Positions 18,331-26,478 of a DNA stretch of 64,000 nt are shown here, piece by piece. The stretch spans positions 44,476 through 108,475 of the forward strand of contig NZ_JACJRF010000017.1 of assembly GCF_014697105.1 (NCBI RefSeq), in the 5' to 3' direction. Source of the stretch: Anabaena subtropica FACHB-260 (GTDB lineage: Bacteria > Cyanobacteriota > Cyanobacteriia > Cyanobacteriales > Nostocaceae). The translations under genes and the position numbers were made by a program. The notes beneath the pieces were generated by a model. The model saw only the letters and a list, made by a program, of their open reading frames with translations. It did no database searches and was not told where the DNA came from. Each line of letters begins with the position of its first letter. Within the stretch, counting starts at the first letter, position 1.

Positions 18331-20517
18331 ATGGATGATTTAGATACAAGAGAATGGTTGCTTACCAATGGCTTAGGAAGTTTTGCCAGTGGTACTGTTT
18401 CGGATATCCGTACCAGAACCTATCACGGTTGGCTATTTGCTTCGACAAATCCGCCTTCTGGACGTACCCTGCTGCTTTCACACTTAGAAGCTAGTTTAGA
18501 AGTAGCAGGAAAAGCGGTGGCACTGGGAACGAATATCTGGGGTACGGGTGAGATTGGGCCAACAGGTTATAAACTGCTACGTTCTTTTGATGTTAACCCA
18601 GTTCCCAAATGGATTTGGGGTGAAGATGACTGGCAATTAAGCAGGCAACTCGTTATGCCCTATGGTTGTGGAGGGAGTAGGGAGTGGGCTTGCCCTGAGC
18701 GCAGTCGAAGGGGAGTGGAGAGAGAAAATGATATTCAAACATCAGAATTTTGCCATCGGCTGTTAATTCAATATCGTTATGAAGGTAGAGAAACTGCTGT
18801 ATTAAGACTGCGATTGCTAATTGCCGATCGCGACTTTCACCATCAACAAACTAATAGTCCAGATTTACAATTTTCCCAAGTGCTGGGTAACAAACAAATT
18901 TGCCTGCAAGCTATGATTGCTGGGCGCTTTGGCACACCTTGGCAGTTACAGTGGTCACAAGGAGAATATCAAGCAAATGCAGTGTGGTATTGGCATTATG
19001 GTTTACCAGAGGAGACACAACGCGGCTTAGGCGATCGCGAAGACCTCCATAGCCCTGGTTATTTGACAGTGACTCTCCAACCAGGAGATGCAGTAACTTT
19101 AGAAGCGCGGATGGGTTTTCCTGCGGAACTAACAAATTCTCTCAGCAGTGACACCTTTGCAGAAGCTGTGGAAGCAGAGCAAGAAAGGCTGGCTCAGGTG
19201 TTTGGATGGGGAGTGGGAGAAAAATTAGGACTTGGGGCAGGAAGCAGGGGACAGGGGGGAGAAATTTCCCCTTTTCCCCCTGCTACGCCACTTGCTCCAC
19301 TTGGAGAGACCCCAAGACCGCAGTGGCTCCCCTGCTCCCCAACTTCCTATCCCTCATCCCCAATTTGGCAGCAACTACTCAAAGCAGGTGATCAATTTAT
19401 TGTCTATCGAGATTCAATTGCTGGTCCCACGGTGATTGCTGGTTATCACTGGTTCAATGATTGGGGACGTGATACCTTAATTGCTTTACCAGGTTTGGCA
19501 TTAGTAACGCAGCGTTTTGAATTAGCAAAAGGGTTGTTACAAACCTTTGGGCGTTACTGTCGCCACGGTTTGATACCTAATGCTTTCCCTGATATTGACA
19601 GTGAGCCATACTACAACAGTATTGATGCAGCCCTATGGTGGATTGAAACTTTAGGGCTTTACCTGGAAGCTACCCAAGACTGGCAATTCTTGGCGGAGCA
19701 GTTCCCCATTGTCCAGCAAATTTACAAAGCATATTTTGGAGGTACACGCTACAACATTCAGGTCGATGCTACTGACGGACTAGTTGGCTGGGATGCTCGG
19801 AGTGTTGCTCTGACCTGGATGGATGCAGTGGTCGAGGGAAAACCTGTGACTCCTCGTCCGGGTAAAGCAGTGGAAATTAACGCTCTGTGGTATTCTGCTT
19901 TATGTTGGCTGAGTCAATGGGCTGAACGCTTGAGTCAGATGAATATGGGTGATTCAGTCCGTCTGGCAAAACAGGGGCGGCGTTATGCTCAACAAGCACA
20001 ACAGGTAAAAGCTTCTTTGCAAAAGTTTTGGAATCCACAGCTGGGTTATTTGTACGACACCATCGATTTGGACGATCGCCGTAATGCACAAGTTCGTCCT
20101 AATGCAGTTATTGCCTTGTCTTTGTACCATTGTGGGTTTTCTCAAAAGCAGGGAGAACAAATATTAGATTTGGCAACTTATCGCTTGCTGACTCCTTATG
20201 GTCTTCGTAGTCTCGACCCCGCAGACCCAGAATATATCGGCAAATATGAAGGCAACCCGGAAAAACGCGATCGCGCTTATCACCAAGGTACTGTTTGGAC
20301 TTGGCTGATCGGGCCTTTTATCCGTGCTTGGCAGCGTTTTTACCCAGAACAACCATTGCCTTTTGATTGGCAACCCTTATTGGATCACTTTCTTAGCGAT
20401 GCTTGTCTTGGTTCCATTTCCGAAATTTTTGATGGCGACCCTCCTCACAGAGCGAGAGGAGCAGTAGCACAGGCTTGGTCAGTCGCTGAAGTGATTCGGC
20501 ATTTGCCTATGAAATGA
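18331..20517 (+). CDS. amylo-alpha-1,6-glucosidase / glycogen debranching-type enzyme
   Basis: A 728-residue protein. The N-terminal domain (about 1-280; EWLLTNGLGSFASGTVSDIRTRTYHG) is the bacterial GDE N-terminal beta domain. The C-terminal (alpha/alpha)6 barrel (about 345-728) has GYHWFNDWGRDTLIALPGLAL, IDAALWWIETLGLYLE, WWDAR-like GLVGWDARSVALTWMDAV and YHQGTVWTWLIGPFI, typical of the amylo-1,6-glucosidase family (GH133-like). It would remove branch points from glycogen or dextrins. Two palindromic repeats are translated in frame, giving foreign-looking segments ACPERSRRGVE (about 127-137) and TPLAPLGETPRPQWLP (about 317-333). Both fall in loops outside the core motifs, so activity is probably kept. 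Confidence 0.9.
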   Translation: MDDLDTREWLLTNGLGSFASGTVSDIRTRTYHGWLFASTNPPSGRTLLLSHLEASLEVAGKAVALGTNIWGTGEIGPTGYKLLRSFDVNPVPKWIWGEDDWQLSRQLVMPYGCGGSREWACPERSRRGVERENDIQTSEFCHRLLIQYRYEGRETAVLRLRLLIADRDFHHQQTNSPDLQFSQVLGNKQICLQAMIAGRFGTPWQLQWSQGEYQANAVWYWHYGLPEETQRGLGDREDLHSPGYLTVTLQPGDAVTLEARMGFPAELTNSLSSDTFAEAVEAEQERLAQVFGWGVGEKLGLGAGSRGQGGEISPFPPATPLAPLGETPRPQWLPCSPTSYPSSPIWQQLLKAGDQFIVYRDSIAGPTVIAGYHWFNDWGRDTLIALPGLALVTQRFELAKGLLQTFGRYCRHGLIPNAFPDIDSEPYYNSIDAALWWIETLGLYLEATQDWQFLAEQFPIVQQIYKAYFGGTRYNIQVDATDGLVGWDARSVALTWMDAVVEGKPVTPRPGKAVEINALWYSALCWLSQWAERLSQMNMGDSVRLAKQGRRYAQQAQQVKASLQKFWNPQLGYLYDTIDLDDRRNAQVRPNAVIALSLYHCGFSQKQGEQILDLATYRLLTPYGLRSLDPADPEYIGKYEGNPEKRDRAYHQGTVWTWLIGPFIRAWQRFYPEQPLPFDWQPLLDHFLSDACLGSISEIFDGDPPHRARGAVAQAWSVAEVIRHLPMK
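18685..18716. repeat. interspersed palindromic repeat inserted in frame in the debranching-type gene
   Basis: The sequence around CCCTGAGCGCAGTCGAAGGG (18693-18712) is a palindromic repeat I know to be abundant in Nostoc-type genomes. Here it is read through without a stop, encoding ACPERSRRG. Confidence 0.7.
19287..19327. repeat. second palindromic repeat inserted in frame in the debranching-type gene
   Basis: GCCACT at 19287-19292 is inverted as AGTGGC at 19322-19327, with an inner hairpin CTTGG/CCAAG. It is preceded by purine-poor low-complexity sequence (19255-19280). Translation gives TPLAPLGETPRPQWL between the two enzyme domains. Confidence 0.65.
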
Positions 20518-20614
20518 TTTACGTCTGCACAGTTGTAATATCTGTGGGGGTTGGTAATTGGTAATGGTACAAAATATTATCTATTAACTATTATTCTTTA
20601 CCTACCACATCAAC

Positions 20615-20851
20615 TGTACATTCACAAATCAGATGTCGCTTTTTAACAAATTAATGTCGTGATTTTTAAACCGTAAAACTCCTGCGCAGTAAGGACTTTA
20701 CGGATTTATATAATTATACAAAAGTAACGAGAGACTTTTTACGGATTTCACAAACTGAAGTCGCAAAACCAAAAATTTCACATTTTAATAGTCGCTTATT
20801 TTCTTCAGCTAGAAAGTTTGCTGTAAAAGGACTTCACGAATTGGATGTCGC
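20615..20851. mobile_element. one end of a Tn7-like / CAST-type transposon (TnsB-site array)
   Basis: The 492-bp gap 20518-21009 has no gene. At 20615 lies TGTACA, the terminal sequence of cyanobacterial Tn7-like (including type V-K CAST) transposons. Five related motifs follow: TTCACAAATCAGATGTCGC (20621-20639), TTAACAAATTAATGTCGTG (20643-20661), TTCACAAACTGAAGTCGC (20747-20764), TTCACATTTTAATAGTCGC (20777-20795) and TTCACGAATTGGATGTCGC (20833-20851). The common core TTCACAAATT..ATGTCGC resembles TnsB-binding sites of those elements. All have one orientation, so the element body should lie to the right, over the caspase genes. I find no matching opposite end in this window, nor any tns genes or CRISPR repeat. 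Confidence 0.7.
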
Positions 20852-21009
20852 ATTCTTTAGATTGGCAATGTAGTTTGCTTAGTCTAAGGGGTAAAACCTG
20901 ATTAATGGCAGCATGGGCTGCGTCAGTGTTAAAAAATTAACTGCGGTAGCCTGTTTCAGTGTATAAATTAGAAAAATAGCTATTAATCTTACATAATGAG
21001 GTTTCAGTT

Positions 21010-21390
21010 GTGGCGTTTCAACCTGAAGACATTCTAGAGGGTGGACGTTCGATTCGTCCTTTCCTTCCAGAACTTTTAGGAAATGATGCGGTTCAAGTAG
21101 ACAAGCAATTGGCTGAACTTCTAGCACAAGCTAAAGCTGGGCAGCAAGTCGAACAGCAGATTTTAGAAATCCTGAAAAGTTACCCAGATACTCGCAACTG
21201 GATCGCTGAGTTTCTGAGTGAGCAACAGGTATCAAAAGGTTTTCAGCAACTTCCAGGTTCAGGCGAAGCATTATCTGCTCAAAAGTATATATGTCCTCAA
21301 GGGGACTACGTTTGGTATCGTCGGGTTGTTGGAGCGACAATACCAACCTGTCCTACTCATGGTGTCCTGCTAATACCTGCTGATCAGTAA
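21010..21390 (+). CDS. small conserved protein with zinc-ribbon-like C-terminus, first gene of the caspase/STAND cassette
   Basis: A 126-residue protein starting at GTG 21010, with GAGG at 20998-21001. The N-terminal two thirds are helical (DILEGGRSIRPFLPELLGND, LAELLAQAKAGQQVEQQILEIL, TRNWIAEFL). The C-terminus YICPQGDYVWYRRVVGA..CPTHG has cysteines and a histidine arranged as in a minimal zinc-binding knuckle, though one ligand is not obvious. I recall similar small proteins beside conflict-type genes in other cyanobacteria, but cannot name a family. It is 7 bp upstream of the membrane-protein gene, so the two are surely one operon. Function unknown; an adaptor or sensor role is inference. 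Confidence 0.75.
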   Translation: MAFQPEDILEGGRSIRPFLPELLGNDAVQVDKQLAELLAQAKAGQQVEQQILEILKSYPDTRNWIAEFLSEQQVSKGFQQLPGSGEALSAQKYICPQGDYVWYRRVVGATIPTCPTHGVLLIPADQ

Positions 21391-21397
21391 TAAAAAT

Positions 21398-22303
21398 ATG
21401 CCAACCAAATTTTTGGAAAGTCTGGGTGGAAAACTTGCAGAAAACTGGGCTGCAAACATACTGACACCAGCCTTTGTCTTTTGGATGGGGGGACTATTAG
21501 CTTGGGTCTGGCGTTTTGGTCGAAAACCTTTGGAAGATTGGCTCAAGCAGCAACCAGAATCTTTGCTAATTGCTGTTACGGTAACTGGTTTGCTGGTGAT
21601 TGCTGTCTCAGCTTTTGTGGTTCAAAGGTTTGATTTATCTGTTTTAAGATTTTTAGAAGGCTATTGGTCTCGGTGGTTGCAACCTTTTCGACGCTGGATG
21701 ATACAGCAACAAGAGCAAGATTTTAAACGAAAAGATAAGCGTTGGCAAACTCTGGCTGATGAAAAAGATATAACTAATGAGGAATTGGAGGAATATGTGA
21801 CGTTAGATGGACAACTTATGCAGTTTCCATCTCAAATTAATAGATTCATGCCTACAAAGTTAGGCAACATTCTTAGAGCGGCTGAAAGCCGTCCTTATGA
21901 TAAGTATGGCTTGGATGCTGTAATTTGCTGGTCTCGCCTCTGGCTAATATTACCAGATGGGGTAAAGAAAGAATTACAGGAAGCACGGTCAAGTTTGAAC
22001 ACAGCAGCCCGTTTTTGGCTCTGGAGTTTGCTGTTTATCGTATGGGCTGTTTGGGCTTGGTGGGCTGTTCTTGCTGGGTTGCTGGGGATGGCATTTGCTT
22101 ATAACTGGGCTGTTGATGCAGCAGGAGTCTACTGTAGCTTGTTGGAGTCCGCTTTTGATTTGTACCGCTTAGAACTTTATAAATCCCTTCGTTGGCCAAT
22201 ACCTATTAATCCTAAGCAAGAGCGAGAGTTAGGTAAGCAATTGACAAATTATTTATGGCGAGGTTCTGATGACGACAGACCAATATTTAAGCCTCTACAG
22301 TAA
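21398..22303 (+). CDS. multi-pass membrane protein of unknown function, second gene of the caspase/STAND cassette
   Basis: A 301-residue protein. Predicted membrane segments: about 24-40 (TPAFVFWMGGLLAWVW), 57-75 (LIAVTVTGLLVIAVSAFVV), and a Trp-rich pair at about 206-240 (FWLWSLLFIVWAVWAWWAVLAGLLGMAFAYNWA). Between them is a charged, helical cytosolic region (about 95-200: QQQEQDFKRKDKRWQTLADEK, DKYGLDAVICWSRLWLILPDGVKKEL). The C-terminus is soluble. No enzymatic motif is seen. Set between the small zinc-knuckle-like protein and two caspase receptors, it could be the membrane-acting effector or a membrane anchor for the complex; that is inference from position only. Confidence 0.75.
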   Translation: MPTKFLESLGGKLAENWAANILTPAFVFWMGGLLAWVWRFGRKPLEDWLKQQPESLLIAVTVTGLLVIAVSAFVVQRFDLSVLRFLEGYWSRWLQPFRRWMIQQQEQDFKRKDKRWQTLADEKDITNEELEEYVTLDGQLMQFPSQINRFMPTKLGNILRAAESRPYDKYGLDAVICWSRLWLILPDGVKKELQEARSSLNTAARFWLWSLLFIVWAVWAWWAVLAGLLGMAFAYNWAVDAAGVYCSLLESAFDLYRLELYKSLRWPIPINPKQERELGKQLTNYLWRGSDDDRPIFKPLQ

Positions 22304-22437
22304 GAGTGACTGTTTATGGGCAATGTCTTAGTAAAGACAATTTACTCAATTATTGTCTCTAAAAAATCCGAGTAAAATTAAACACTCGCTAAAATTTTGA
22401 TAAATTTTCCCAATTTCACCAAAAAGTCGCATATTTA

Positions 22438-25400
22438 ATGAGTAGAGATGCTTTAGTAGTTGGCATTAATAAGTATAATTTTGCAGGCTTGTCAGGTTTA
22501 AAATCACCTGCTAACGATGCCGAAGCGATCGCCAAGCGACTTAGTGAAGCTGGAAATTTTCATGTCAAGCGATCGCCTCAATTCCTAGATCCGTTTGAAG
22601 ATAATGCACCACGGGTATCACCAAACCAAGAACTCAAACTGGCAGACTTAGAAAAGGCTTTAGAAGAATTATTTTATCCTGAAGGCAAGAGTATCCCAGA
22701 TACCGCGCTGTTTTATTTCTCTGGGCATGGTCTTCGTAAAGAGGGACGCATTAAGGAAGGATATCTGGCAACCAGTGATACAAATCCTGATGTGGGCAAC
22801 TGGGGATTGCGATTAAAGTGGCTGCGGGAGTTATTACAAGAAAGTCCAGTTAGACAGCAAATTATCTGGTTGGACTGTTGTTACAGTGGGGAATTACTCA
22901 ATTTTACAGAAGCTGACCCAGGCGATCGTGGCAATACACGCGATCGCTGTTTTATTGCTGCTTCCAGAGAATTTGAGCCAGCCTATGAAAATGTTGGTGG
23001 AGCCAGTAGCCTACTGACTAGCGCAATTTTGCGCGGATTTGACTTGGCTGATGTATCTAACCAATGGGTGACGAACGAAACATTAGTGGCATTCTTGCGA
23101 GAAGAATTAAAAACAGCACCCCAAAAATTCATCTCTAATAACTTGGGGTGTATTAATATTATTTTTAAAACAGAAACAGGCAATAAAGAAGCTGTTCAAC
23201 CTGCTACACCAACTGCCAATCAATCAAGTCAAACAGCTAAATTAGCAGATCAATTGCGGGGTTGGTTCACTGCCTTATATCGCTTTGAAAAGTATGAAAT
23301 TAGCAATGAAAATTATTTTGAATGGATTATTAATGTCAATAACCCTGTAGATAAAAAGGGGTATAACCGAGTTTTGGTGCGCGGCATTATAGGAGAAGCC
23401 GAAATGGCAGATGTTGCCGCCTTGCGACAGTCAGTAAATGCTCGAAAAACAGATATAGGTTGGCTAATCACGAACCGCCGTGTCAGTCGCGCTGCTAAAG
23501 ATGAGGTGAGCAAGCAAGAAAACCAGGATTTGTTCTGCTACACCCTTGATGAGTTGCTGGATCGAGATGCAGATTTTAGTTGCTATCTCAACTGGTTGGA
23601 AGATGAAATCAAGCAACGGGGAATTGACCGCACCTATGTACCGCTAGCTTGTACTAAAGAGGAATTTGATCCCATCTCAAAGCAGAAAATGGGCATTAGC
23701 CGTTACGCCCAAGCTGATGGTTGGATTGATGGTTATGTTGATCGCTGGCTTGATGATCCTGCTAAAGAACACCTTTCCATTCTGGGTGAATTTGGTACTG
23801 GTAAAACTTGGTTTGGGTTGCATTATGCCTGGACTGCTCTGCAACGCTATCGTGATGCTCAACGCCGGGGAGTAGAACGTCCACGTTTACCGTTGGTTAT
23901 TCCTTTACGGGATTATGCCAAAGCAGTCAGTGTAGAATCGCTATTTTCGGAGTTCTTTTTTCGTAAGCATGAAATCCCTCTGCCTGGTTATTCTGCTTTT
24001 GAACAACTCAACCGCATGGGTAAAGTGTTGCTGATTTTCGACGGCTTTGATGAAATGGCAGCTAGGGTAAATCGCCAAGAGATGATTAACAACTTCTGGG
24101 AACTAGCCAAAGTAGTAGTACCAGGAGCAAAGGTAATTCTGACTTGTCGAACTGAACATTTCCCCGAAGCAAAAGAAGGCAGAGCTTTGCTTAGTGCAGA
24201 GTTGCAAGCTTCTACAATTAACTTGCCTCTAGAAACACCTCGCTTTGAAGTGCTGGAATTAGAAAAATTTGATGACGAGCAGATTCGGCAGGTATTTGGG
24301 TTTCGTGCTGAAGTAGAGACTGTAGAACGAGTAATGAATAATTCGACACTGCGGGATTTGGCGCGTCGTCCCGTCATGACAGAACTGATTATAGAAGCTC
24401 TGCCAGAGATTGAGGCGGGTAAGCCAGTTGATATATCACGGGTATATTTATATGCTGTGCGGCACAAGATGGAAAGGGATATCAAAGCCGAGCGTACCTT
24501 TACTTCATTGGCAGATAAACTCTATTTTTTGTGTGAACTGTCGTGGGAAATGCTCTCAAAAGACCAGATGAGCATGAACTACAAAGAATTTCCAGATCGG
24601 ATTCGGGGTTTATTTGGTTCTGTAGTCGAGGAAGAAAAGGATTTAGACCACTGGCATTATGACATGATGGGGCAGACAATGCTGATTCGTAATGCGGAAG
24701 GTGACTACAGCCCAGCCCATCGTTCATTATTAGAGTTTTTTGCTGCCTATAAGCTGGTGGCAGAGTTAGGCGTTTTAGCCCCCGACTTCACAGAACTGGC
24801 TCAAGCACAGTCTTGTTTAGACAAAACTGTTTCAGCAAGAGATTACACTTGGTCAGAATACTTTCAGCGACAGTGCCAAGAAGATGGAAAACTGCTACCC
24901 ATAGCACCAATAAAGTCATTTACCAACGCATCTTTAGAGAGGTTATGTAATTATTTGGGTACGTCGCCTTTGGCAAAAGCTGTGCTGGATTTAGCTGTGC
25001 CAATGTTAGATGAGCAGGTTTTTCAACAAAATTTGTTGAGGCTGATTCAAGCAACCCGTCGCAAAACCCAGGCTCAGGTGGGTTATGTGGGCGGCAATTT
25101 AGTGAAATTACTAATAGGAAGAAATCCTTATAGCCTGGAAAATTGTGATCTCAGCCAGACTGTGATTACGGATGTAAACTTTGCTAATACCAGCTTTCGG
25201 TGGATCAATTTGATGGGAGCCAATCTCACAAACTCTGTCTTTGCACCAGTTCTGGGAGTTGTCAATTCAGTAGCTTTTAGTCCAGATGGCAAAAAATTGG
25301 TGATTGGAGATAGTAAGGGTACTATACAGGTTTGGGAAACATTCTCTGGCAGGGTCTTGTTGTTTCTTCAAGGGCATGAAGATTGGGTCAGATCAGTGGC

Positions 25401-26478
25401 GTTTTCCCCCGACGGTGAGCGCATTGTCAGTGGCAGTGATGACAAGACACTCAGGTTGTGGGATGTGAATGGTCAGCCAATTGGTCAACCCTTTATGGGG
25501 CATGAAGATTGGGTCAATTCAGTGGCGTTTTCCCCCGACGGTGAGCGCATTGTCAGTGGCAGTAGGGACAAGACACTTAGGTTGTGGGATGTGAATGGTC
25601 AGCCGATTGGTCAACCCTTGTTGGGGCATGAAGATGGGGTCACATCAGTGGCGTTTTCCCCTGACGGTGAGCGCATTGTCAGTGGCAGTAGGGACAAGAC
25701 ACTCAGGTTGTGGGATGTGAATGGTCAGCCGATTGGTCAACCCTTTATGGGGCATGAATCTTGGGTCAATTCAGTGGTGTTTTCCCCCGACGGTGAGCGC
25801 ATTGTCAGTGGCAGTAGGGACAAAACACTCAGGTTGTGGGATGTGAATGGTCAGCCGATTGGTCAACCCTTGTTGGGGCATGAAGATTTTGTCAGATCAG
25901 TGGTGTTTTCTCCCGACGGTGAGCGCATTGTCAGTGGCAGTGATGACAAGACACTCAGGTTGTGGGATGTGAATGGTCAGCCGATTGGTCAACCCTTTAT
26001 GGGGCATGAAAATTTGGTCTTGGCAGTGGCGTTTTCCCCCAACGGTGAGCGCATTGTCAGTGGCAGTGCTGACAAGACACTCAGGTTGTGGGATGTGGAT
26101 GGTCAGCTGATTGGTCAACCCTTTATGGGGCATGAAAATTTGGTCTTGGCAGTGGCGTTTTCCCCCAACGGTGAGCGCATTGTCAGTGGCAGTTATGACA
26201 AGGCACTCAGGTTGTGGGATGTGAATGGTCAGCCGATTGGTCAACCCTTGTTGGGGCATGAATCTTGGGTCAATTCAGTGGCGTTTTCCCCCGACGGTGA
26301 GCGCATTGTCAGTGGCAGTTATGATGAAACCATCCGTATTTGGGATGCAACTACTGGTGAGTGTCTGCGGGTAATCAGCTATAAACTTTGTGCAGGGCTG
26401 AATATCACAGGTGTAACAGGGCTAACGTCAGCACAGCGCATCGTATTAAAACTAATGGGAGCGATTGATAATTCATGA
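22438..26478 (+). CDS. caspase-like peptidase - REase-like - NACHT ATPase - pentapeptide - WD40 protein
   Basis: A 1346-residue STAND-type receptor. Residues 1-245 are a caspase-fold (peptidase C14) domain with His97 in FYFSGHG and Cys148 in WLDCCYSG. About 265-400 resembles a Mrr-like restriction-endonuclease fold (YNRVLVRGIIGEAEMADVAALRQSV, GWLITNRRVS), but the acidic/lysine catalytic set is not evident. The NACHT ATPase has Walker A 450-457 (GEFGTGKT) and Walker B LLIFDGFDE (531-539). A short pentapeptide-like strip (about 900-932) leads into nine WD40 repeats from about 940, the last eight almost identical. The layout is sensor (WD40), switch (NACHT), effector (caspase), as in NLR-like immune proteins. 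It overlaps the next gene by 4 bp. Confidence 0.9.
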   Translation: MSRDALVVGINKYNFAGLSGLKSPANDAEAIAKRLSEAGNFHVKRSPQFLDPFEDNAPRVSPNQELKLADLEKALEELFYPEGKSIPDTALFYFSGHGLRKEGRIKEGYLATSDTNPDVGNWGLRLKWLRELLQESPVRQQIIWLDCCYSGELLNFTEADPGDRGNTRDRCFIAASREFEPAYENVGGASSLLTSAILRGFDLADVSNQWVTNETLVAFLREELKTAPQKFISNNLGCINIIFKTETGNKEAVQPATPTANQSSQTAKLADQLRGWFTALYRFEKYEISNENYFEWIINVNNPVDKKGYNRVLVRGIIGEAEMADVAALRQSVNARKTDIGWLITNRRVSRAAKDEVSKQENQDLFCYTLDELLDRDADFSCYLNWLEDEIKQRGIDRTYVPLACTKEEFDPISKQKMGISRYAQADGWIDGYVDRWLDDPAKEHLSILGEFGTGKTWFGLHYAWTALQRYRDAQRRGVERPRLPLVIPLRDYAKAVSVESLFSEFFFRKHEIPLPGYSAFEQLNRMGKVLLIFDGFDEMAARVNRQEMINNFWELAKVVVPGAKVILTCRTEHFPEAKEGRALLSAELQASTINLPLETPRFEVLELEKFDDEQIRQVFGFRAEVETVERVMNNSTLRDLARRPVMTELIIEALPEIEAGKPVDISRVYLYAVRHKMERDIKAERTFTSLADKLYFLCELSWEMLSKDQMSMNYKEFPDRIRGLFGSVVEEEKDLDHWHYDMMGQTMLIRNAEGDYSPAHRSLLEFFAAYKLVAELGVLAPDFTELAQAQSCLDKTVSARDYTWSEYFQRQCQEDGKLLPIAPIKSFTNASLERLCNYLGTSPLAKAVLDLAVPMLDEQVFQQNLLRLIQATRRKTQAQVGYVGGNLVKLLIGRNPYSLENCDLSQTVITDVNFANTSFRWINLMGANLTNSVFAPVLGVVNSVAFSPDGKKLVIGDSKGTIQVWETFSGRVLLFLQGHEDWVRSVAFSPDGERIVSGSDDKTLRLWDVNGQPIGQPFMGHEDWVNSVAFSPDGERIVSGSRDKTLRLWDVNGQPIGQPLLGHEDGVTSVAFSPDGERIVSGSRDKTLRLWDVNGQPIGQPFMGHESWVNSVVFSPDGERIVSGSRDKTLRLWDVNGQPIGQPLLGHEDFVRSVVFSPDGERIVSGSDDKTLRLWDVNGQPIGQPFMGHENLVLAVAFSPNGERIVSGSADKTLRLWDVDGQLIGQPFMGHENLVLAVAFSPNGERIVSGSYDKALRLWDVNGQPIGQPLLGHESWVNSVAFSPDGERIVSGSYDETIRIWDATTGECLRVISYKLCAGLNITGVTGLTSAQRIVLKLMGAIDNS
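25372..26379 (+). repeat. eight 126-bp near-identical WD40-coding units (caspase-NACHT gene)
   Basis: Units start with GGGCATGA and repeat exactly every 126 bp (25372, 25498, and so on). Most of each unit is invariant (GTTTTCCCCCGACGGTGAGC, TTGTGGGATGTGAATGG). Differences concentrate in the codons after GHE, in the residue after the first invariant V, and in the residue after SGS. Confidence 0.95.

Noticed and set aside
22415..22430. TTCACCAAAAAGTCGC as a sixth transposon-end motif
   Set aside because: It lacks the AAATT core and lies far from the array, so it is probably chance.
25897..26259. Antisense frame with 42-residue repeats opposite the NACHT-WD40 gene (and 29132-29554 opposite the second)
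   Set aside because: It is only the complement of the WD40 units; its repeat structure is a by-product.
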